From contig NZ_NCSM01000031.1 in the NCBI RefSeq assembly GCF_002224125.1, forward strand, positions 62,001-126,000: DNA of 64,000 bases, read 5' to 3'. A program made the position numbers and the translations under genes. Under the pieces are notes generated by a model. It did no database searches, had not been told where the DNA came from, and saw only the letters and a program-made list of their open reading frames with translations. Positions within the stretch are counted from its first letter, which is position 1; each line of letters starts with the position of its first letter. This stretch comes from Streptomyces sp. NBS 14/10 (GTDB lineage: Bacteria > Actinomycetota > Actinomycetes > Streptomycetales > Streptomycetaceae). Below, in pieces: positions 1-8,836 of the stretch.

Positions 1-123
1 CAGCGGCCGCTCCACCATCTCGTACTCCGGCTGCCCCACTACCGGTCTCTCCCCGCCGCCGTCTCGTTCGCCCGTCGCGCCGTACGTCCCGCACGTCTCC
101 CTGGAGACAAGTACCCGGAACAC
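1..123 (-). CDS. Possible start of a small protein running off the window
   Basis: An open frame begins with GTG at 123 and reads leftward to the window edge without a stop, giving about 41 residues that start MFRVLVSRETCG. An AGGGG lies only two bases before the GTG, so the ribosome site is poor. The frame follows the ATP-binding gene on the same strand after a gap of about 100 bases. I do not recognise the family. It may be chance coding in GC-rich DNA. Confidence 0.25.
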   Translation of the reverse strand, partial: MFRVLVSRETCGTYGATGERDGGGERPVVGQPEYEMVERPL

Positions 124-226
124 TACCCCTGGTTGGGGCCGATCCGCAGGAGTGGCACGACGGTTGGCGACGGTGGCCGGGGTGGGTGTGGCGGCAGGCC
201 TTCGAGTCAGCCCGGGGCAGCCCCCA

Positions 227-688
227 TTAGGCAGCGAGCGCCGGAGCCGGCACCGGCGGGGGCCCGCTCCAGGACAGCTCGAACCACAGCGTCTTGCCGC
301 CGAGCCCGAACGGCTCCTCCCCGATGGCGCAGCCGCCCCATCGGTCAGCGAGAACGTCGAGAATGAACAGCCCGCGGCCGCTGTCCAGATCCTCCGACGG
401 CTTGAGCGGCTCGGGCAGCTCCGGGTTGGCGTCCGTGACGCTGACCCGGAGGACGGGGTGCAGCCAGCGGAGCCGTACGGAGGCGCAGTTGTCGGAGTAC
501 CGGACGGAGTTGGTGGTCAGCTCGGTCGTCAACAGTGACGCCTGCTCGACGAGTTCACGCAGGCCGTGCGCCGTCAGTACGGCGTGCAGGGTGGCCCGTA
601 CGATCCCGGGGCCGCGGGGGTCTCGGGGGAAGCGGAGTTCGTACTCCCAGGGCTCGGTGAACAGCAGCGGTGGCGGAAACGGGGTCAC
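227..688 (-). CDS. ATP-binding protein, anti-sigma-factor kinase type (HATPase_c_2)
   Basis: This is a 153-residue protein of the RsbW/SpoIIAB-like ATP-binding group that is abundant in Streptomyces. These proteins bind or phosphorylate sigma-factor antagonists in the cytoplasm. The N box is visible as LTTELTTNSVRYS (about residues 45-60). The later ATP-lid region contains DANPELPEP and DSGRGLFILDVLADRWG. The GTG start at 688 is chosen because GGAGG lies eight bases upstream; longer frames on this strand have no such site. The gene diverges from the XRE/DUF397 operon, an arrangement often seen in Streptomyces. Its partner sigma or anti-anti-sigma factor is not in the window, so the pathway is unknown. 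Confidence 0.85.
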   Translation of the reverse strand: MTPFPPPLLFTEPWEYELRFPRDPRGPGIVRATLHAVLTAHGLRELVEQASLLTTELTTNSVRYSDNCASVRLRWLHPVLRVSVTDANPELPEPLKPSEDLDSGRGLFILDVLADRWGGCAIGEEPFGLGGKTLWFELSWSGPPPVPAPALAA

Positions 689-993
689 GCGGCACCTCCG
701 GTGGCGGTGTTCGTTCGCGGTACGTGGTTTCTCTTGCGGTACGTGGGTGTGGGGCCGCTCGTTGGCTCTGGATGTCCGTGCCGCAACGGTGTCAGTGCCG
801 TTCGCCCTCCCGGGCAGGGGGAACGGTGCGCTTCCGTCGCGGGGCGGCGGCGCGGGGCGAGTGGCCTGCCTCACACCGTAAGCCCATTCACATAACCCGT
901 GGTACCAACTTAATCAGAACGGGTGAACCGTTCGGATTTCCTCGCCGCGTGCCCCTCAGCTCGGCAAACTGTGCGCGTAGAAGGAGAGGACAT
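689..993. promoter_or_regulatory. Divergent intergenic region with inverted repeat
   Basis: About 300 bases separate the divergent ATP-binding gene and XRE regulator, and no convincing gene lies here. An inverted repeat, ACCCGT at 895-900 and ACGGGT at 919-924, brackets an AT-richer stretch (ggtaccaacttaatcag). It sits 70-100 bases before the XRE start, where an autoregulatory operator would be expected. AAGGAGAGGA at 981-990 is the ribosome site for the XRE gene. The operator role is inferred from position and symmetry only. Confidence 0.4.
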
Positions 994-1848
994 ATGGCAC
1001 CTAAGCAAGCACCCACTGTCCGCCAGCGCAGGTTGGGGGCTGAGCTGCGACGACTCCGCGAGGAGGCGGGCATGTCCGCGCCGACAGCCGGCGGGCTGCT
1101 GGGGACCGACCGAACGATGATCTCCAACATCGAGTCTGGCCGCTTCGGCATCAGCGAGGAGCGCCTGCGGCGGCTCGCCAGCATCTACCAGTGCGACGAC
1201 CCAGCGCTCATCGACGCTCTGACCGAGATGACCGGGAGGCGCAAGCCAGGTTGGTGGGAGGAGTACCGGGGCAAGATCCCACCCGGTTTTCTGGACGTCT
1301 CTGAGATCGAGCACCATGCTGTGCGGCTACGGACTGTTCAGACCGCCCACCTGCCCGGGCTCTTCCAAACCGAGGAGCATGCGCGTGCGGTGTTCGATCT
1401 CTTTCTGCCACCGCTGCCTCGCCTGGAGGTGGAGTTGCGCGTGGCCCACCGCCTCACCCGGCAGTCGGTGTTGCTGGGCGACAAGCCCGTCCCGTACGTG
1501 GGCGTGATCCATGAGGCGGCACTGAGGATGCAACTCGGCGGTAGGACGGCCGCCCGCGCACAGCTCGAACACTTGCTGAATACAAGCGACCGTGAAAATG
1601 TCACCATCGTCGTGATCCCTTTTGAGGCGGGCGGCTACCCGCTCATGGGGGACTCGTCCGTCCTTTACGCCGAGGCGCCGAACCAACGCCTGGACACCGT
1701 GCACATGGACTCACCCACTGGTGCGGTGTTCATCGACTCGCCAACCCAGCTGGCACACTTCCGAACCCGACTGGACTTGGCCGAGGAGGTGGCGCTGACG
1801 CCGGAGAGGTCGAGAGACTTCATCCGAGCAATCGCCAAAGAGCTATGA
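994..1848 (+). CDS. XRE-family regulator with DUF5753 domain
   Basis: The product has 284 residues. An N-terminal helix-turn-helix (about residues 8-65) includes RRLREEAGMSAPTAGGLLG and the recognition segment TDRTMISNIESGR. A DUF5753 region (about 100-275) contains YRGKIPPGFLDVSEIEHHA, QTAHLPGLFQTEEHAR and a C-terminal TRLDLAEEVALTPERSRDFI. This is the WhiJ-like regulator class of Streptomyces, which typically pairs with small DUF397 proteins that modulate it. Two DUF397 genes follow directly, the first starting three bases after the stop codon, so the three genes are probably one operon. The ATG at 994 has a strong AAGGAGAGGA site. The in-frame extension upstream to 670 is not coding-like. 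Confidence 0.92.
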   Translation: MAPKQAPTVRQRRLGAELRRLREEAGMSAPTAGGLLGTDRTMISNIESGRFGISEERLRRLASIYQCDDPALIDALTEMTGRRKPGWWEEYRGKIPPGFLDVSEIEHHAVRLRTVQTAHLPGLFQTEEHARAVFDLFLPPLPRLEVELRVAHRLTRQSVLLGDKPVPYVGVIHEAALRMQLGGRTAARAQLEHLLNTSDRENVTIVVIPFEAGGYPLMGDSSVLYAEAPNQRLDTVHMDSPTGAVFIDSPTQLAHFRTRLDLAEEVALTPERSRDFIRAIAKEL

Positions 1849-1851
1849 AAG

Positions 1852-2058
1852 GTGCCCTTCTTGTCCGCCCTGAGCTGGCTCAAGTCCTCCTTCTCCGACG
1901 CGGGAGGCAACAACTGCATAGAGATCGCCACCGACGGTGGCACCATAGCCATGCGAGAGAGTTCCGAGCCCGAGACAATCGTCACGACCGACCGGATAAC
2001 GCTTCGCGCGTTTGTCCGGGGTGTGAAGAGTGGGCGATTCGATCACCTGTTGGACTGA
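1852..2058 (+). CDS. DUF397 domain protein (copy 1)
   Basis: This is a 68-residue DUF397 protein with the family signatures WLKSSFSDAGGNNCIEIA, MRESSEP and RAFVRGVKSGRFD. DUF397 proteins act with the adjacent XRE/DUF5753 regulators (WhiJ/BldB-type pairs), probably by protein contact. The start is uncertain: GTG at 1852 lies right after the upstream stop, while an in-frame TTG at 1861 has AAAGG at a better distance. The gene is probably translationally coupled to the XRE gene. Confidence 0.88.
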   Translation: MPFLSALSWLKSSFSDAGGNNCIEIATDGGTIAMRESSEPETIVTTDRITLRAFVRGVKSGRFDHLLD

Positions 2059-2086
2059 TTCACATCAAGCGCGAGAGGAGCCATCC

Positions 2087-2284
2087 ATGCATGAGCACAC
2101 CTGGCAGCGATCATCCTTCTGCGGCGGCGGTGGCAACAACTGCGTAGAGGTCGCCGTAGACGGCAGTGACGTAGCCATCCGGGAGAGCTCCGCTCCCGAT
2201 GCCGTCGTCACGACTGATCGGGCCACCCTTCGCGCGTTCGTTCTCGGAGTGAAAGGCGGGCGTTTGGATATGCTGCGGAGCTGA
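2087..2284 (+). CDS. DUF397 domain protein (copy 2)
   Basis: This is a 65-residue DUF397 protein beginning MHEHTWQRSSFCGGGGNNC, with the conserved IRESSAPDAVVTTDRATLR and RAFVLGVKGGR. ATG 2087 has GAGAGGAG (2073-2080) just upstream. It is the second DUF397 gene of the XRE operon and only 12 bases from the convergent end of hsdS. It resembles copy 3 at 9389-9592 more than its neighbour copy 1 in the HTWQRSSFC opening, which suggests duplication or recombination between the two distant copies. Confidence 0.9.
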   Translation: MHEHTWQRSSFCGGGGNNCVEVAVDGSDVAIRESSAPDAVVTTDRATLRAFVLGVKGGRLDMLRS

Positions 2285-2296
2285 CAGCCACCATGG

Positions 2297-3538
2297 TTAA
2301 GGTTGCGGCAGACGCGCCGTACCGTTGATGGAGTCTTCGGTAAAACCGTGCTGCAACACAAGCAGCTTATTGATCTGTCGCCGCAACCCTTCAACCGAGC
2401 GATTCGCAGCTTGCTGCGCTTCCACAATACGCTGCTGCTCGGCCAGGCCAGCACGAGCGAAGGGAGCATCTGATAGAAGTCGTGAATTGATGGTGTACAA
2501 GCCGGAGCTTGTTGCACAACGCGACTGCCAGTAACCACGGACAGTGGACGAGTTTAGCCAGAGCGCCGCAAAATCGGGCAACACATTATTGAAGCGCAGC
2601 CTGAAAAGGTGATTCTGATAGAGCAGACCACTCTCTCGTTCAGTTACCACTGCACTCCGCCCGATCTGGCCCGGATCCGCGTGACCTTCGACGACCAGAA
2701 CATCCCCTGTGGTCAGTTCATAGCGAGGGCGGTCCCGCTCCTCTGCCTCCAAAGTGGCTACATCGTCGATGTCGATCCACCCTTTTCGCACATTGGCGAC
2801 CCGCAGGTAGCCTGTCGGATTCTGCCGGGGCACGCGGTGTGATCCGAGGGTGATGCCTGCCGCAATTGATTCGCTCACAGACCCTAGGCGCGTCAGACCC
2901 ATCGATGAATTTGTGAATAGTCGCTCAACTAGAGCGTTCCGCATCACCATACGTTTCGCCACGATGCGTTCCAGGGCGGCGATACGTCGCTCGAAGGCGG
3001 CGTGAGCTGCGACGATCTGGCGCTGCTCTGCAAGAGGTACGTCCGGCACAGCAAGGCCCCGCACGTCAGCCTGCGAGATATTGTTTTGCCCGCTACCGCC
3101 ATTCAATAGGTTGCCGATCTGCCGCCTGACGTCGTCAGACGAAATCAGCATGACCAGAAATTCCGGGTCGACAACTTCAGCATCAGGAACCAGGCGGAGA
3201 ATCTTGTCCGACAGCATCAGCTTCGGACGCGTCTCACTGACCCTGCAAGCCATCCCGACCAGCGAGCGAGCACCGTTGGCCCGCGCGATCAGCACGTCTC
3301 CCGAACGGATCTCCAACGAAGGTCTAGGCTGAAGACTCGACGGGAGCCGCTTCGCTTCTGCCGGGGCGAATCGGCCGGATGTCACCGCACTCACGCGAAT
3401 GACGCCCCATTCGTCATCCGCTGGCGGGTATGCCTCGCAAGCTGGACTCCAGCCTGTCTCAATATCGCGCAGCAATGACCCCAGCGGTTTCAGCATCCGG
3501 GCTTTTCGACCACGGGAACAGAGAGCCTCACCGCGCAT
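2297..3538 (-). CDS. hsdS: Type I restriction-modification specificity subunit HsdS
   Basis: The 413-residue protein has the two-fold HsdS layout: target-recognition domain 1 (about 1-165), a central conserved helix ([24 protein letters not shown]), domain 2 (about 210-365), and a matching C-terminal helix ([28 protein letters not shown]). It directs the methyltransferase to a bipartite DNA site. Its start overlaps the end of hsdM by 11 bases, and AGGGGG lies about eight bases before ATG 3538, so the two are coupled. A weaker alternative start is ATG 3496. The gene is visibly less GC-rich than hsdM and its neighbours, a sign of transfer or specificity exchange. I cannot tell which site is recognised. 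Confidence 0.93.
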   Translation of the reverse strand: MRGEALCSRGRKARMLKPLGSLLRDIETGWSPACEAYPPADDEWGVIRVSAVTSGRFAPAEAKRLPSSLQPRPSLEIRSGDVLIARANGARSLVGMACRVSETRPKLMLSDKILRLVPDAEVVDPEFLVMLISSDDVRRQIGNLLNGGSGQNNISQADVRGLAVPDVPLAEQRQIVAAHAAFERRIAALERIVAKRMVMRNALVERLFTNSSMGLTRLGSVSESIAAGITLGSHRVPRQNPTGYLRVANVRKGWIDIDDVATLEAEERDRPRYELTTGDVLVVEGHADPGQIGRSAVVTERESGLLYQNHLFRLRFNNVLPDFAALWLNSSTVRGYWQSRCATSSGLYTINSRLLSDAPFARAGLAEQQRIVEAQQAANRSVEGLRRQINKLLVLQHGFTEDSINGTARLPQP

Positions 3539-6089
3539 AACCCAGCCCCCTCAGCACCTCGGCCAACTCCCCCGCCGCCCCATCGCTCTCCGTCTCCAGC
3601 TCCGTCAGCGACACCGCGTACTTCTCAACCCACCGTCGGAAGACCGCGATCAGCTCACGCCGCCCGGCCGCGACCGCCGCGTCCAACCGGCCCGCCAAGT
3701 CCTGCTCCAGCACCGCCAGCACCACACCCTCAGCCCCGCCTGCCGCGATCACCACATCCGCCGCAGCCCGCAGATCCTTCAAGAACCGCTTGTCCAAGTC
3801 CTTCCGTTTCTTGGATGCCGCCGCGCGCTCCTTCTTCCGCTGCGCGGCGACCGACTCCAAGATCTCCGCCGGATCGGCCGAGGACGAGGCCGGTGCAGCC
3901 GCATCACCGTCCTCCTCGCCGCCATCCCCGTCGCCGCCGTCGCCCTTGGCCTCGGCCACCGCGTCCAGCGCCGCCTTGTACGCCGCGTCCGCGTCCGCCA
4001 AAGCAGCGTCCGCCCGCGCGACCTCGTCCAGGAACTCCGGGATGAGCTGCCGCACCACCGGCTGGTCCATGGCCCGGCGCCGGTCAGTCGCCGAAACGCT
4101 GGCCGTTCGGCCTCCGTCCCCCGGCGTGGCGGGCTCGACCATGGCCTCCACGGAGTCGACCCAGCCCTCCAGCACGCGGTCGAAGCCACCCGCCGCCAGC
4201 GCCTTCAGGTCGTAGCGGTTGCCCATCCACCAGTCGGCGATGATCCCGTCCGTGGTGTATTCGTCGATGACGCCCACACCACCCACTGCCTTCGTGAAAC
4301 TGCCCAGCAGTGAATCCCGCAGCTTCATCAGCCGCCGATGGGACGACAGCTCCGCGAACTCGCCCGAGTGCCCCTCCCACCACTCGCCATACGCCTTCGT
4401 CAGACGCTCTTCCTTCTCCGCCGTCAGCTCGGGAATCCGCTTCGCCGTCGCCTCCGCACCTTCCGGCAGGAAGTCGACATACGCCTCGTCAGAGCCCTCC
4501 CGCTCCGCGAAAAGCTTGTCCGCCTCCACCCCGTACGCGTCGAACAGCTCAGCCTTCGCCGCGATCTCGGCCTTCGGCACGCCGCCGTACAGATGCGCCC
4601 GCACATCCTGCGGCTCGGCAGGCGGGGAGTTGTCCACCCAGCGCCGGATGTTGAGGTTCGCTTCAGCCGTCAGCAGATCCTCGTTCGTCACGATCCGCGA
4701 GTAGCCCTCGATCTCCCGCCACTTGGAGAACGTCGCGACGATCTTCTCCGCATGCTCCGGACCCAGCTCGTTCTGGTTCCTGCCCGCCACAAAGTCACGG
4801 TCGGCGTTGATGAACAACACCTTGCCTTCGCGCTTTCCGAGCTTCCGCCCCGGCCGCCGCAGGACCAGGATGCACGCCGGGATACCCGTCCCGTAGAACA
4901 GATTCGGGCCCAGACCGATCACAGCCTCGATCACGTCGGCCTTCAGGAACCGCTCCCGGATGTCCCGCTCCGCACCACCCCGGAACAGCACACCGTGCGG
5001 CATGACCGTGGCCGCCACGCCCTCTTCCTCCAGCACCGCCACCATGTGCTGGACGAACATCAGGTCGGCCTTCTTGCCGCCTTCCGGTGTCCAGTCCAGC
5101 ATTCGCCGACCGTGGTCCTCGTCCGCCTTGGCAACCTGTGCCGCGTCGTAGTTCAGCGAGAAGGGCGGGTTCGACAGTACCTTGCTGAATTTCCGCAGCC
5201 GCTTGTCCTCGGTCAGGTGCAGCGGCTCGGCCAGCGTGTCGCCGTGTCTGAGGTCGAATTCACGGATGCCGTGCAGCAGCATGTTCATGGTCGCCATGGA
5301 CCACGAGGCGCCGTTCTTGTCCTGGCCGCAGACCATCAGTTCCCGGGTGTCGCCGCCGTGCTCCTCCACGTACTCGTTGGCGGCGATCAGCATGCCCCCC
5401 GACCCCGCACACGGATCGTAGACCGTGTCGCCGGGCTGGGGATCAACCAGCCGCACCATCATCCGGACCACCGACCGCGGGGTGTAGAACTCACCGCCGC
5501 GCTGGCCGGCCGAGTCGGCGAAGCGGCCGATCAGGTACTCGTATGCCGCCCCCAGCATGTCGGGGAACTCGAAGTCCTCGTTGCGCAGCTCGTACAGCGA
5601 GAAGTGCCTGATCAGTGAGCGCAGCTCATTGTCGGTGAAGCGGGTACGGGTGCCCACCATCCCGTTGAAGTCGATGTGCGCGGCGACTCCCGCGAACTGG
5701 TCACCGTTCTCGTCCTGGAGGGCCTTGAGGGCCTGGTTCAGTCCCTCCCCCACCTTCGACGTGAGGCGGGAGATACCGGGCGCCGGGGAGTCGGGGTACT
5801 CGGGATCGTGGTGCGGCCCGGCCCACCACCGGGCCCGCGGCGGAACGTAGAGATCGCGGTACGAGTCGGGGTCGTTCGCGCGTGCGAGGGCCTTGCCTTC
5901 ATCCCCCGTACGTGCCAGAGCCTCCTCGTGGACGCGCCGCCACTGTGGGTGGAACTCGTCCGAGCTGCGCTTCAGGAACAGCATCCCGAAGATGTAGTCC
6001 TTGTACTCCGAGGCATCCATCCGGCCGCGCAGGATGTCGGCGGCGGAGAACAGATGCCGCTCCAACTGGGGCAGGGTGATTCTGGCCAC
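3528..6089 (-). CDS. hsdM: Type I DNA methyltransferase subunit HsdM, long form
   Basis: This is an N6-adenine methyltransferase of the type I class. The N-terminal helical HsdM_N domain (about 1-150) includes [18 protein letters not shown]. The catalytic domain has SAM motif I DPCAGSGG at residues 225-232 and motif IV NPPF at 307-310. At 853 residues it is far longer than the usual 500-550. The extra C-terminal 300 or so residues contain a charged, Ala-rich probable coiled coil with an acidic linker ([14 protein letters not shown]) and a basic segment ([18 protein letters not shown]). It is upstream of hsdS in the same operon. No hsdR lies in the window: upstream sit the palindrome and rloBA. 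It may act as a methylation-only unit, or its nuclease may be encoded elsewhere. Confidence 0.93.
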   Translation of the reverse strand: MARITLPQLERHLFSAADILRGRMDASEYKDYIFGMLFLKRSSDEFHPQWRRVHEEALARTGDEGKALARANDPDSYRDLYVPPRARWWAGPHHDPEYPDSPAPGISRLTSKVGEGLNQALKALQDENGDQFAGVAAHIDFNGMVGTRTRFTDNELRSLIRHFSLYELRNEDFEFPDMLGAAYEYLIGRFADSAGQRGGEFYTPRSVVRMMVRLVDPQPGDTVYDPCAGSGGMLIAANEYVEEHGGDTRELMVCGQDKNGASWSMATMNMLLHGIREFDLRHGDTLAEPLHLTEDKRLRKFSKVLSNPPFSLNYDAAQVAKADEDHGRRMLDWTPEGGKKADLMFVQHMVAVLEEEGVAATVMPHGVLFRGGAERDIRERFLKADVIEAVIGLGPNLFYGTGIPACILVLRRPGRKLGKREGKVLFINADRDFVAGRNQNELGPEHAEKIVATFSKWREIEGYSRIVTNEDLLTAEANLNIRRWVDNSPPAEPQDVRAHLYGGVPKAEIAAKAELFDAYGVEADKLFAEREGSDEAYVDFLPEGAEATAKRIPELTAEKEERLTKAYGEWWEGHSGEFAELSSHRRLMKLRDSLLGSFTKAVGGVGVIDEYTTDGIIADWWMGNRYDLKALAAGGFDRVLEGWVDSVEAMVEPATPGDGGRTASVSATDRRRAMDQPVVRQLIPEFLDEVARADAALADADAAYKAALDAVAEAKGDGGDGDGGEEDGDAAAPASSSADPAEILESVAAQRKKERAAASKKRKDLDKRFLKDLRAAADVVIAAGGAEGVVLAVLEQDLAGRLDAAVAAGRRELIAVFRRWVEKYAVSLTELETESDGAAGELAEVLRGLGYAR

Positions 6090-6153
6090 GCACGGTTCCT
6101 TCGTCGCTTCGGAGGGTCTGGGCTAGAGCCTAGACGCATGGGCGCGGAGATTT

Positions 6154-6217
6154 TGCGGTGAGTATGAGACGGCGACACGCCGACGCGTCGGCGTGTCGCC
6201 GTCTCATACTCACCGCA
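6154..6217. repeat. 64-nt perfect palindrome (32-bp stem, no loop)
   Basis: Positions 6154-6217 are exactly self-complementary about the centre 6185/6186, with core cgacgcgtcg; base 6154 pairs with 6217 and so on without mismatch. It begins five bases after the rloB stop codon and lies about 65 bases before the hsdM start, with both genes on the minus strand. A rho-independent-type terminator for rloAB is the simplest reading. However, 32 perfect pairs is unusually long and no U-tract follows on either strand. Confidence 0.9.
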
Positions 6218-6221
6218 TCCA

Positions 6222-7067
6222 TCACTCGTCCTCGCCGTCGATCTCCAGCGCGGCGAGCAGCCGCCACACATCGGTCGACGGGTCACGCTTGAGTGGGTCG
6301 CATCCGCCGGCGTGCCCGCTGCGCCTCGTCCACTCCTCGTACGTCTCGGGCTTGTTCGGGACCGGGTTGGTGGCGGCGATCTCGTCGGCGTCCTTGGCCT
6401 TGCACTGCCCGTACTGGCATGCGTTCACCAGCTTGCGGGCGTTGCGGATGGCGTTCTTCACGCGACCAGGGCCGAGTAGCGACTCCGCCCGCTGACCGTC
6501 GATGCCCTTGCCTCGGTCGCCAGAGGCCCGGTCGTAGTCCTCAAAGCCCTTGGCGTCCTTATGCTGACGGAGCCGGTCCTTGACCTTGCTGTCGAGCCCG
6601 CTTTCCTGGCTGGTCCACAGCTGGAAGTGGAGCAGCAGCCACAGCTCGAAGGACGGGTGCGAGAGGACCACCTGCACGCCGTTCTTGGCGGCCTTGCGCA
6701 TGGCCTGCGGGATTTCGGTGTCGCGGCTGTCCGCCGCGTCGCGGTCGAAGAAGACCCATTTCTCGTCGTGTGGCCCGGCCTGCTCCAGCACCCGGTCGAC
6801 CGTCGCCATCGGCCGCAGACCGCCCGCCTCCCCCAGCAGGGCAAACCTGAAGGTGGGCTTGCCGTCGCGGGTGCGGTAGGTGCGTTCCAACAGCTGAAGG
6901 TAGTCCTTCTCGGTCTTCTCGCCCTCGTGGGCGATGTAGATGACCCGCTGGGCCCTGTCCCCGTACGCGCCGACCGGACCGCGTGGCGACCGGACCGGCG
7001 CCCCCGGGTCGCGGCGCCTCCCGCGTCGCCCGCCATTGTCCTGTTGTGCTTTCCTCCCCCTGCTCAC
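6222..7067 (-). CDS. rloB: RloB-like protein (Toprim-like putative nuclease)
   Basis: The 281-residue protein has a basic, low-complexity N-terminus followed by the RloB signatures IAHEGEKTEKDYLQLL (about residues 45-60), VFFDRDAAD (about 105-113) and HPSFELWLLLHF (about 137-148). The GEKTE glutamate and DxD acidic pair resemble a Toprim/OLD-type metal site. It should therefore act as the effector nuclease or modifier of the RloA ATPase in a defence system like AbiLi/AbiLii. The GTG start overlaps the rloA stop by four bases (GTGA), so production is coupled. Names come from 'restriction-linked ORF' genes found inside type I loci, which fits the adjacent hsdM/hsdS. Toprim activity is inferred from motifs. 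Confidence 0.85.
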   Translation of the reverse strand: MSRGRKAQQDNGGRRGRRRDPGAPVRSPRGPVGAYGDRAQRVIYIAHEGEKTEKDYLQLLERTYRTRDGKPTFRFALLGEAGGLRPMATVDRVLEQAGPHDEKWVFFDRDAADSRDTEIPQAMRKAAKNGVQVVLSHPSFELWLLLHFQLWTSQESGLDSKVKDRLRQHKDAKGFEDYDRASGDRGKGIDGQRAESLLGPGRVKNAIRNARKLVNACQYGQCKAKDADEIAATNPVPNKPETYEEWTRRSGHAGGCDPLKRDPSTDVWRLLAALEIDGEDE

Positions 7068-8347
7068 GCTGTCGCCTTCAGCTCCTCTTCCACCCGGGCC
7101 AGCTCATGCGCGATCTCCCCTGTGATCAGCTGGGGAATCCCTCCATAGTGCCCACGGAGATACCGCCGCTCAAGGGGTTCATCCCGGCGGGCCTTCGCCG
7201 CGGTCAGCGGATACAACTCGGTCTCCCCTCCCTTGCTCTTGACCGTGATCCACACCTGGTCCCGGTCGAGTGGGCGCTGGGCGGTCGCGTTACCGAGCAG
7301 GGTCGCGTCGTGGGTGGTGAAGATGAGCTGCGCGGTCCGCGGGTTGGCCTGCCCGTCATGGAAGAGGCGAATCACCTCTGCTGCGAGCAGCGGGTGCAGA
7401 CTGGAGTCCAGCTCATCGGCGAGCAGGGAGCCGCCACGGTCCAGGATGTGGAAAAGAGGGCCGAGGAAGGCGAACCAGGCGTGAGTGCCCAAAGATTCCT
7501 GATTCCAGAAGTCCAGGGGGGCCGAGCCTCCGTCCGGGGTCCGGTGCAGCAGCCGCACCTCGCCGCTGTCGGGATCGCGGTCCATCCCCGTGATGCCGAG
7601 GTCCGCGACGGCGAGCAGCCGCGTGAGACGTTCACGCAGCTTTTCCCCCTCCGCATCCGGGCGGCTGAGCTGCTCTCGGGTCCAGCGGGTGCGAGCGGGC
7701 ACGTCCGCATGGGAGGTGACCAGCCACAAGTTGTCGACGAACCAGCGGTGCACGGCGGAGAGCTGTGGATGGTTGAGGGTGGCGGCAACCGTGAGGAAGA
7801 GGGCGTTGGGCCTGGTAAGAGCGGTGAATTCGTCCTTGCGGCCGCGTAGGCCACTGCCGGGGAATTTGAATTCGCCGCCCTCGTCCTCCGGGCGGTCAGC
7901 CTCCCGGTCGAACCAGATCTGCCGACGCCCGGCAGGGTAGGCGTGCAGCCATTCCGCTTCGACCCGCTCGTCGGAGATCTCGAAACCGTAGGTGTAGCGC
8001 GTCGGGGTACGGCCCAGCAGCAGCTCGACCTCGAAGAGGCTGGTTTCCTCGCGGGCATCGGGATCGAGCGCGAAGGGCTCCCGAGAAGGGATGCCGGGTT
8101 CCTTGGCCCAGTCGGCGAAGGACTCGAGCACGGCCTTGCGCATGAACCGCAGGGCCGCCAGCGCATTGGACTTGCCCGAAGCGTTGGATCCGAAGATCCC
8201 GATCGCGGGCAGCACGGACACAGACTTGCCCTCAAATCGAGCGCTTGTCTCTCGGCCGGTGCCTTCGTTGAACTCGGTCGCCACCAGCGACAGCTCTTGC
8301 TCGTCGCGGATCGACCGGTGATTGGCCACCCGGAAGCTGAGCAGCAC
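7064..8347 (-). CDS. rloA: RloA-like AAA ATPase (AAA_15/AAA_21, ABC-type fold)
   Basis: This is a cytoplasmic P-loop ATPase of the SMC/ABC-like type. The Walker A motif GSNASGKS lies near residues 53-60, about ten residues after the FRVANHRSI opening. The late ADELDSSLHPLLAAE segment (Walker B with D-loop) and FTTHDATLLG (switch His) complete the site. Such proteins sense invasion or DNA structure and license a partner effector, here rloB. AAGGAGG abuts ATG 8353 with no spacing, so the in-frame GTG at 8347, six bases further on, is the likelier start (427 residues). The protein resembles AbiLii and the AriA ATPase of PARIS in layout, though the partner here is RloB rather than a DUF4435 protein. 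Confidence 0.88.
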   Translation of the reverse strand: MLLSFRVANHRSIRDEQELSLVATEFNEGTGRETSARFEGKSVSVLPAIGIFGSNASGKSNALAALRFMRKAVLESFADWAKEPGIPSREPFALDPDAREETSLFEVELLLGRTPTRYTYGFEISDERVEAEWLHAYPAGRRQIWFDREADRPEDEGGEFKFPGSGLRGRKDEFTALTRPNALFLTVAATLNHPQLSAVHRWFVDNLWLVTSHADVPARTRWTREQLSRPDAEGEKLRERLTRLLAVADLGITGMDRDPDSGEVRLLHRTPDGGSAPLDFWNQESLGTHAWFAFLGPLFHILDRGGSLLADELDSSLHPLLAAEVIRLFHDGQANPRTAQLIFTTHDATLLGNATAQRPLDRDQVWITVKSKGGETELYPLTAAKARRDEPLERRYLRGHYGGIPQLITGEIAHELARVEEELKATA

Positions 8348-8353
8348 GGCCAT

Positions 8354-8836
8354 CCTCCTTGCGAGGCGGTGCCTCGATTGCCGCCTTACGCTCTTTCGTG
8401 CGGGAAGCCCGCATGAAACAGCCTATGACGAGGCTCCTGTATGCGCCAGAGAAACGTCAGCCAGACTTGACGCCACCCGCCGCCCGGCCCGGCTGCTCGC
8501 CTGCCGCCTGGCCGCCCTGCGGCCACCGGCATCGACTCCCGAAGCGGCCCGCCCGCCGGTCGTCCCACTGCGGAACCGCGACGGCCACGACCTTGCCTCC
8601 CGCGCACCGAGGCCCGGGCCGCTGCTGGGACTGCCGAGATCTCTACGGAGCACGGCATGCCGTGTGAAATACCCGGCGGTGGCGATGCGTGCCAGTGTGC
8701 ACTGAGGCTCGCCGCACTATGGCCAGAGCTCACGTGCGCCCCACAACGAGCCGGGCCGATCGAGTGCGGGAGTGCATACGCACAGCTGCCCTGGCAGAGT
8801 CCAGGGCACACCGTGCCGGCGCAAATGGAGAGCCCA
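8354..8836. other. Intergenic stretch between rloA and Uma2 gene
   Basis: About 480 bases have no convincing coding frame. A small hairpin, TGCGGG-aag-CCCGCA, lies at 8399-8413, upstream of rloA on its strand. The right half leads to the Uma2 start and presumably holds its promoter. I see no tRNA, attachment site or mobile-element end here. Confidence 0.5.

Noticed and set aside
4338..5618. Plus-strand open frame opposite hsdM
   Set aside because: It is antisense to the conserved SAM and NPPF motifs of hsdM and has no recognisable fold.
6222..8347. PARIS anti-phage system
   Set aside because: The ATPase is similar in layout, but the partner has RloB signatures (GEKTE, DRD, HPSFELWLLLHF) rather than a DUF4435 protein.
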